Assembly: GCA_937930605.1 (NCBI GenBank)
Contig: CALHBZ010000101.1
Location: 1 to 10,759 of the forward strand
DNA: 10,759 bases
Source: Streptococcus oralis
GTDB taxonomy: Bacteria > Bacillota > Bacilli > Lactobacillales > Streptococcaceae
Direction: 5' to 3'
The notes under the pieces are model-generated. The model ran no database searches and had not been told where the DNA came from. It saw only the letters and a list, made by a program, of their open reading frames with translations. The position numbers and the translations under genes are program-made. This document shows positions 6,154 to 10,759 of the stretch, piece by piece. Every line of letters begins with the position of its first letter. Positions within the stretch are counted from its first letter, which is position 1.

Positions 6154-8166
6154 TCCCTCGGTGTCCACTTGATCCTAGCTACTCAAAAGCCATCAGGTGT
6201 GGTGGATGACCAGATCTGGTCCAACTCTCGCTTCAAGATAGCACTCAAGGTGGCGGATCGTTCGGACTCCAATGAAATGCTTCATACACCGGATGCGGCT
6301 GAGATCACTCAGACGGGACGTGCCTATCTGCAAGTCGGAAACAATGAGGTCTATGAGCTCTTCCAGTCAGCCTGGTCAGGCGCGGATTACCAGCCGGACA
6401 AGGACGATATGGGGATCGAGGATCATACCATCTACCTGATCAATGAATTGGGCCAATATGAGATCTTGAATGAAGACCTATCAGGCTTAGAAGATGTGGA
6501 TGAAATCAAGGAAGTTCCGACAGAGTTGGATGCGATAGTACACCATATCCAGCTCTTGTGTGAAGAACAAGAGATTCCTCCAGTACCGCAGCCATGGTTG
6601 CCACCACTTAAGGAGCGCATTGCGCTAGAGGAGCTGGAAGAAGTGCAACCGACAGTAGCCTGGGCTCAAGAGAAATCCCTCTCTGTCCTACTTGGAATGG
6701 CAGATATCCCGCAGGCTCAGAAGCAGGAAGCTGTCTCTATCAATCTCTCCAAGGATGGTCATATTCTCCTTTACGGAAGTCCGGGAACAGGAAAGACCAC
6801 CTTCCTTCAGACTGCTGGTATGGACTTGGCTCGAAAATTCAGCCCCAAGGCCCTTACCCTGTACTTGATGGACTTTGGTACCAATGGTTTGGCTCCATTG
6901 TCCAAGCTTCCACAGGTGGCGGATACCATGCTTCTGGACCAAACAGAGAAGATCTCTAAGTTTGTACGAATCATGGAGAAAGAACTCAACCGTCGTAAGA
7001 AATTGCTTGCGGACTATGGAGTTGGGACCTTGGAACTCTACCGTCAGGCCAGTGGTCAGGAAGAACCGGCCATTGTCATCCTCTTAGATAGCTATGAGGC
7101 CTTTAAGGAAGAAGCCTATGAGGCGGAACTCTTCAAGCTCTTGGTGCGCATCTCTCGTGAAGGCCTCAGCATCGGGGTTCACCTCTTGGTGACAGCCGGT
7201 CGCCAGACCAACCTTCGTGCTCAACTCTACTCCAACTTCAAGCACCAGTTGAGCCTGCCACAAAATGAGGCAGGTGAAGTGCGGGCCATTGTGGGCTCTA
7301 CGCCACTTGCAATGACCATGGAAGATATCAAGGGACGTGCTCTCATGAAACGTGAAGAGGTGGATGTCATCCAGCTGGCACTCCCAGTTTATGGAGCCAA
7401 TGACACCCAAGTCCTCAACAACCTACGTCAAGCAGTCGCTTCCCTCCAAGAAGCCTGGACCGGACAGCGCCCAAGTGCCATTCCGATGGTGCCGGAGGAG
7501 TTGACGGAGGCAGACTTCTATGGTCGTGCAAGTGTGCAGACTGCCTATGAACACGGCCTCGTGCCATTAGGACTTGACTTGGAGACAGTTGAGCCCGTTA
7601 CTTGGAATCTGGCTAAAGGCAATCTTCTCTACCTAACAGATAAAGAAGAGCAGATGACGGCCTTGGTGAAACACATTGCCAAAGGGAAACAGAAAGTCAT
7701 CGTCTTGGCACCGAAGTATCATAATTTACCTGAAATGAAGGGTGTGACGATTCTTGCAAGTCCAGAGGAATATCTAAAAGGCTTAGATATGATGGAGTTC
7801 AAGATTCAGGAACGGTTAGAAGGCAAACAGCGAGACCATGTCGCAACAGTGGTTGTTTACAATTTAACCGAATTAGTGGTAGAATTAAACTCAGAAGCAC
7901 TTGATTCATTGGCTTATGTCCTAGATAAAGGAATACGAGCTGGATATGGTTCTCTTGTAATGAGTTCGCCACTAATCACCAAGCATATTGATGTGGTCTC
8001 AAAGACTGCTCGTGCTTATAAGCAGGCTGTTGTAGGACTTCGGTTAAGCGATCAATCAGTTTTGACAGTGACCAACAGACCTGTCCGTGAGCCACAATTA
8101 GAAGAACAAGAACACTACTATGTTTCCGATGGGTTAGCAAGTAGAATGAAAGTATTAATGATATAG
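6115..8166 (+). pseudogene. essC: 5'-truncated second copy of essC 3' end (D1 tail + D2 + D3)
   Basis: From 6154 this repeats the upstream essC end at an offset of exactly 6055 bases, with about 26 amino-acid differences in 665 and no frameshift or stop. It keeps the end of D1 (LILATQKPSG), D2 with Walker A GSPGTGKTT (6775-6801) and Walker B (Asp codon 7087), and D3. It lacks D1 Walker A, the membrane helices and FHA domains, so it cannot be a complete translocase. The only start giving the whole frame is TTG at 6115, with no Shine-Dalgarno in front; the first 13 codons are not essC. I therefore call it a gene fragment. However, its unbroken frame and mostly synonymous differences from copy 1 leave open that it is translated as a soluble D2-D3 protein. 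Nine of 13 residues differ in a patch at 7774-7803. Module 2 follows 15 bases after its stop. Confidence 0.75.
6154..8163 (+). repeat. Direct repeat copy 2 (essC 3' end)
   Basis: Partner of 99-2108 in the same orientation, period 6055 bp. Homologous recombination between the two would remove 6055 bp (all of module 1, the terminator and the junction promoter) and put module 2 directly behind the upstream essC in frame. Confidence 0.93.
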
Positions 8167-8181
8167 AAAAGGAGGATAGCT

Positions 8182-8544
8182 ATGGCTAGTTATGAAAAAA
8201 TAGTGGTTTTATCTCAAGCTTTATATGAAGCAACCGCAGAAGTGTCACGATTAAGTGGTGAGATTTCAAATTTAAAAAATATTCAAAATAAATTGAAAAG
8301 GAAATCAACTGAGATTGACTATGTTGTTACACTCTCTGAAAATATCTTGGGTGAGAAATACGATGACGAAAAAAATCAGGAAAAAGAAGATTTGAATTCT
8401 TTAAGGCAAATAATTTTAAAGAAGAAAAGAGAAATACTCGCATTGTTAAGTACGAAGATTCAGAATTTGGAGTCGGACTTATGGACTGCTCAAAATGTTG
8501 AAAGGAATGCAAGAAATGCACTAAATGCAGCTCTAGCATCATAG
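8182..8544 (+). CDS. Small helical T7SS adaptor of module 2, YwqH (DUF5082)- or Lap2-like
   Basis: A 120-aa protein, helical throughout, with no signal peptide or membrane segment. Heptad-like stretches are LYEATAEVSRLSGEISNLKN at the N-terminus and the STKIQNLESDLWTAQNV region near the C-terminus. A very Lys/Glu-rich linker lies between (about residues 55-85). It matches the 122-aa protein at 2121-2489 in length, helix layout, position and the IS-x-L / STEIDYV motif, but the two are clearly diverged, in contrast to the nearly identical essC ends in front of them. A strong SD (AAAAGGAGG, from about 8167) sets the ATG. The gene lies 11 bases ahead of the effector gene. The expected role, by analogy with adaptors beside LXG genes, is to bind the effector's LXG region before export. 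Confidence 0.7.
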   Translation: MASYEKIVVLSQALYEATAEVSRLSGEISNLKNIQNKLKRKSTEIDYVVTLSENILGEKYDDEKNQEKEDLNSLRQIILKKKREILALLSTKIQNLESDLWTAQNVERNARNALNAALAS

Positions 8545-8555
8545 AGGAGAGATAT

Positions 8556-10646
8556 ATGACAGTAAAAGTAAAAAATATTTCAGGTTTAGAAGATTACGGG
8601 ACGAGTATCCATCGATTTGCTGGAAAATTTGAAGAAGTCGCAAGTGACACAATGCGGGAGTTTAATACTAATCTACAAGGGGAAAAAGCAGCTGCTATTA
8701 ATGCTTTCTTTAAAAGATTGAATGGGATTCAGAAATCCGTTTTTTCACAGACGCCAGAGGCGATACGAACTTATGGGCAGCATGTCTTTACATTCACCGG
8801 AGATATTAAAGGTCTGGGCTTTTCTAGTCATGCCTATACTGATGAAGATGCGATGAATACACTTACAGAGTCCCTTAGAACATCTCAGCGTAATACGATT
8901 AGTATCGTTAAAGATGAAATGGTAGCTTTGTTTGATGAAGCAATTGAAGCAATGGGTGATGGAGACTCTAATTTGGGGGATTTTGATGCCAAAGCAGACG
9001 CTTATATTGCGGATGAAATCAAAGCACGTAAGGAAACGCATAGCGGAATTATATCTGCGCATGATAGCCTATCTTCAGGCGTTTCAGGAGTATCAACTAC
9101 CTTTGAATCCTTGACAAAGATTACACAGAACGCAAGAACTGTAACGACATTACCAGTTCAGACGATTATTGATGCTATAAAAAATAATACTCTAACAGAG
9201 TCAAATATGGTTTATCTTTCTAGAATCACTACAAAGGAAGATGCCCAAGTCTTGCAAGCGATTCTTTCTGGAAAATTAGAAGATGTAGACAAGATAATGG
9301 AGAATGACCCAGAGAAAATTTCTGATGGGGGCTACATGAATCTGGCAGAAGAATTGACTATTTGGATGGATAGAAGTGAGATTGGGACTCAGAAGATAAA
9401 TCGTTTGTTAAATGCGATGGGGAAAACGGATCAATCCAAGGTTAGTGTCTTTTCAGAAAAGTTAGATAAACAGCAACATATATCCAAACAAATACAGATA
9501 GCTGAAATGTATGCTTACGAGCAAGATCCCGAGCATGACGCTGCAACAATGGAAAAGCATCATACAAAATTAAGGCAGATGAATGATTTGTCAGGCTTAT
9601 TGACCGCGGTTCGAATCTTGAAAATTGGAACAAAAGTAGAAGGGAATCCAGGTGTACAATTTAGGAATGATGATCCTTTTGATCCAAATGCAAAACTTCA
9701 GTATACTCGAAAAGAAATCTTTATTAAATTAAATGATGCGGTAAACCCTGAATGGGAGTTACATGTTAAAGAAAGTAAAAAGTCCATATATCACTATGGT
9801 TCTAAGACGGTTCCAGACTATGATGAGCTTAGTGTCCCAGCCAAAACTACTCTTGAATCTTATACATCACACCATGAAAAAGGAATTGAAGGAGCTCTGG
9901 TTGGTAAATATAAGGCTGAACTTTCTCAAATCAAAAAAGAACACGAGAAAGCGGATGCTGAGTTCCAAGAAACTATCGTAAAAGAAGGGATAAAAACGAT
10001 TTTAACCTATATTGGGGGTCCGGCAGCTGCGGCGACTTTTAGTGTTGCAGATTCTTTATCACAGTTACATGCAACAGACTCAATTAAAAACACGCATGAG
10101 ATGCTAGATGAGATGACTTCTGGAAGAGCGAATGCCTTTATTAAAAAAATAGGTAATTATGGTGGCAAGTCTGCCAATGAGATGTTAGCAGGCTTCTTTA
10201 AACTACAAAGTAAGGTGGCTGAGTTTAAAGCCAAAACAACGAATGAAAACACAAATATTTATAATGTTTTGGTTGGTCAAGGGGGCTGGCAGTTAAACCA
10301 TGAAGTGGCAGGCCCTTCAATAGAGACGATTGCCCAGTCATCTAGTATTTATGCGGATTATGGGGCTTACCAACGGGTACAAGAATTAAACCAGAAAGGT
10401 GTGATGGGTTACTTTGAGTCAATTGGTTTGAGAGATAGCGCCTATCAGGAAATTCAAAAATATTTTCAGAATGATCCAGCTATGAAAAATTTCCTTTTAG
10501 GGGAACATACAAATGGTGAAAGCCTAACGATTGAAAACATGACTCCAGAACAGATTCAAACAATTCCTTATATTGTTAACAAAGTTAAGGGAGATAGTTC
10601 GTTATCAGATTTTATAACGTATTTCGAAAAGCAATATGGCAAATAA
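8556..10646 (+). CDS. LXG-like T7SS effector (putative antibacterial toxin), module 2
   Basis: A 696-aa paralogue of the protein at 2493-4658, without a Sec signal. Conserved N-terminal landmarks are TMREFN (32-37) and AAAINAFFKRLN (45-56), within a helical LXG-like region. The middle shares VYLSRI / NYLDSI, a GGYMNLAEELTIWM / GFYSIGAQEMMEWI block, and LLNAMG / LLDAMG with the module 1 protein. Residues about 478-500 form a hydrophobic, small-residue segment (GIKTILTYIGGPAAAATF) at the same place as in the paralogue. The C-terminus has MKNFLLGEHT and NMTPEQIQTI (from about 643), matching MTKYLLGEET and NMTADQLETY. No catalytic toxin motif is recognised. SD AGAGGAGA (about 8543-8550) supports the ATG. 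A membrane protein gene follows after 12 bases, as in module 1. That it is an exported T7SS substrate is likely; membrane-acting toxicity is an inference from the hydrophobic segment. Confidence 0.7.
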   Translation: MTVKVKNISGLEDYGTSIHRFAGKFEEVASDTMREFNTNLQGEKAAAINAFFKRLNGIQKSVFSQTPEAIRTYGQHVFTFTGDIKGLGFSSHAYTDEDAMNTLTESLRTSQRNTISIVKDEMVALFDEAIEAMGDGDSNLGDFDAKADAYIADEIKARKETHSGIISAHDSLSSGVSGVSTTFESLTKITQNARTVTTLPVQTIIDAIKNNTLTESNMVYLSRITTKEDAQVLQAILSGKLEDVDKIMENDPEKISDGGYMNLAEELTIWMDRSEIGTQKINRLLNAMGKTDQSKVSVFSEKLDKQQHISKQIQIAEMYAYEQDPEHDAATMEKHHTKLRQMNDLSGLLTAVRILKIGTKVEGNPGVQFRNDDPFDPNAKLQYTRKEIFIKLNDAVNPEWELHVKESKKSIYHYGSKTVPDYDELSVPAKTTLESYTSHHEKGIEGALVGKYKAELSQIKKEHEKADAEFQETIVKEGIKTILTYIGGPAAAATFSVADSLSQLHATDSIKNTHEMLDEMTSGRANAFIKKIGNYGGKSANEMLAGFFKLQSKVAEFKAKTTNENTNIYNVLVGQGGWQLNHEVAGPSIETIAQSSSIYADYGAYQRVQELNQKGVMGYFESIGLRDSAYQEIQKYFQNDPAMKNFLLGEHTNGESLTIENMTPEQIQTIPYIVNKVKGDSSLSDFITYFEKQYGK

Positions 10647-10658
10647 GGGGGGAGAGAA

Positions 10659-10759
10659 ATGAAGAAAGTACTACTAATAGTCGGATCTGTCCTGTTGGGT
10701 GTTTTGCTTCTATGGGGCTATCATAGCTATCAACAATCAGAGCAGGCCAAGCAAGAACG
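10659..10759 (+). CDS. N-terminus of membrane-anchored protein, candidate immunity protein of module 2 (3' end outside window)
   Basis: The first 33 codons of a gene cut by the window end. The product begins MKKVLLIVGSVLLGVLLLWG, a short basic N-terminus and one membrane helix, followed by a hydrophilic Gln/Glu/Lys-rich start of an outside domain. No lipobox cysteine is seen. The SD is GGGGGGAGAG (10647-10656). It occupies the same place behind the effector as the 328-aa membrane protein of module 1 and has the same N-terminal layout, so the same role (outward-facing immunity or accessory protein) is proposed. Too little is present to compare the outside domains. Confidence 0.6.
   Translation, partial: MKKVLLIVGSVLLGVLLLWGYHSYQQSEQAKQE

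Overview
The window is a piece of a type VIIb secretion (T7SSb, Ess/Yuk-type) locus from a low-GC Gram-positive bacterium. The EssC sequence, the dense operon with AAGGAGG-type ribosome binding sites, and the LXG-like effector genes suggest Streptococcus; the species cannot be fixed from this sequence. All genes read on the + strand.

Left part (1-5984): the 3' end of essC, which enters from outside the window and encodes the end of ATPase domain D1 plus D2 and D3. It is followed without a gap by a tight four-gene effector module. The module holds a 122-aa helical adaptor (YwqH/DUF5082- or Lap2-like), a 721-aa LXG-like effector, a 328-aa single-pass membrane protein that is the best candidate for an immunity protein, and a 117-aa WXG100-like (Lap1/DUF3130-like) targeting factor with an FxxxD motif. 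A clean intrinsic terminator closes the module.

Junction (5985-6153): terminator, then an extended -10 promoter, then about 90 bp with no recognisable gene.

Right part (6154-10759): a second copy of the essC 3' end begins abruptly in the middle of D1. It is collinear with the first copy for about 2010 bp at a constant offset of 6055 bp, with no indel and about 94% nucleotide identity by hand alignment. A second, divergent module of the same type follows: a 120-aa helical adaptor, a 696-aa LXG-like effector, and the start of another small membrane protein cut by the window end.

The whole thus reads as a tandem array of [essC 3' end + effector module] units. Only the first unit is attached to what is probably the full-length translocase gene. 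The second essC end carries no D1 Walker A, no membrane segments and no FHA region, so it cannot be a translocase by itself. It may be a displaced 3' end carried in with the module, a homology arm that lets modules be swapped behind essC, or a small D2-D3 protein in its own right. The two effectors are homologous over their whole length, including the C-terminus, so they are paralogues and not a common leader with unrelated toxin tips.
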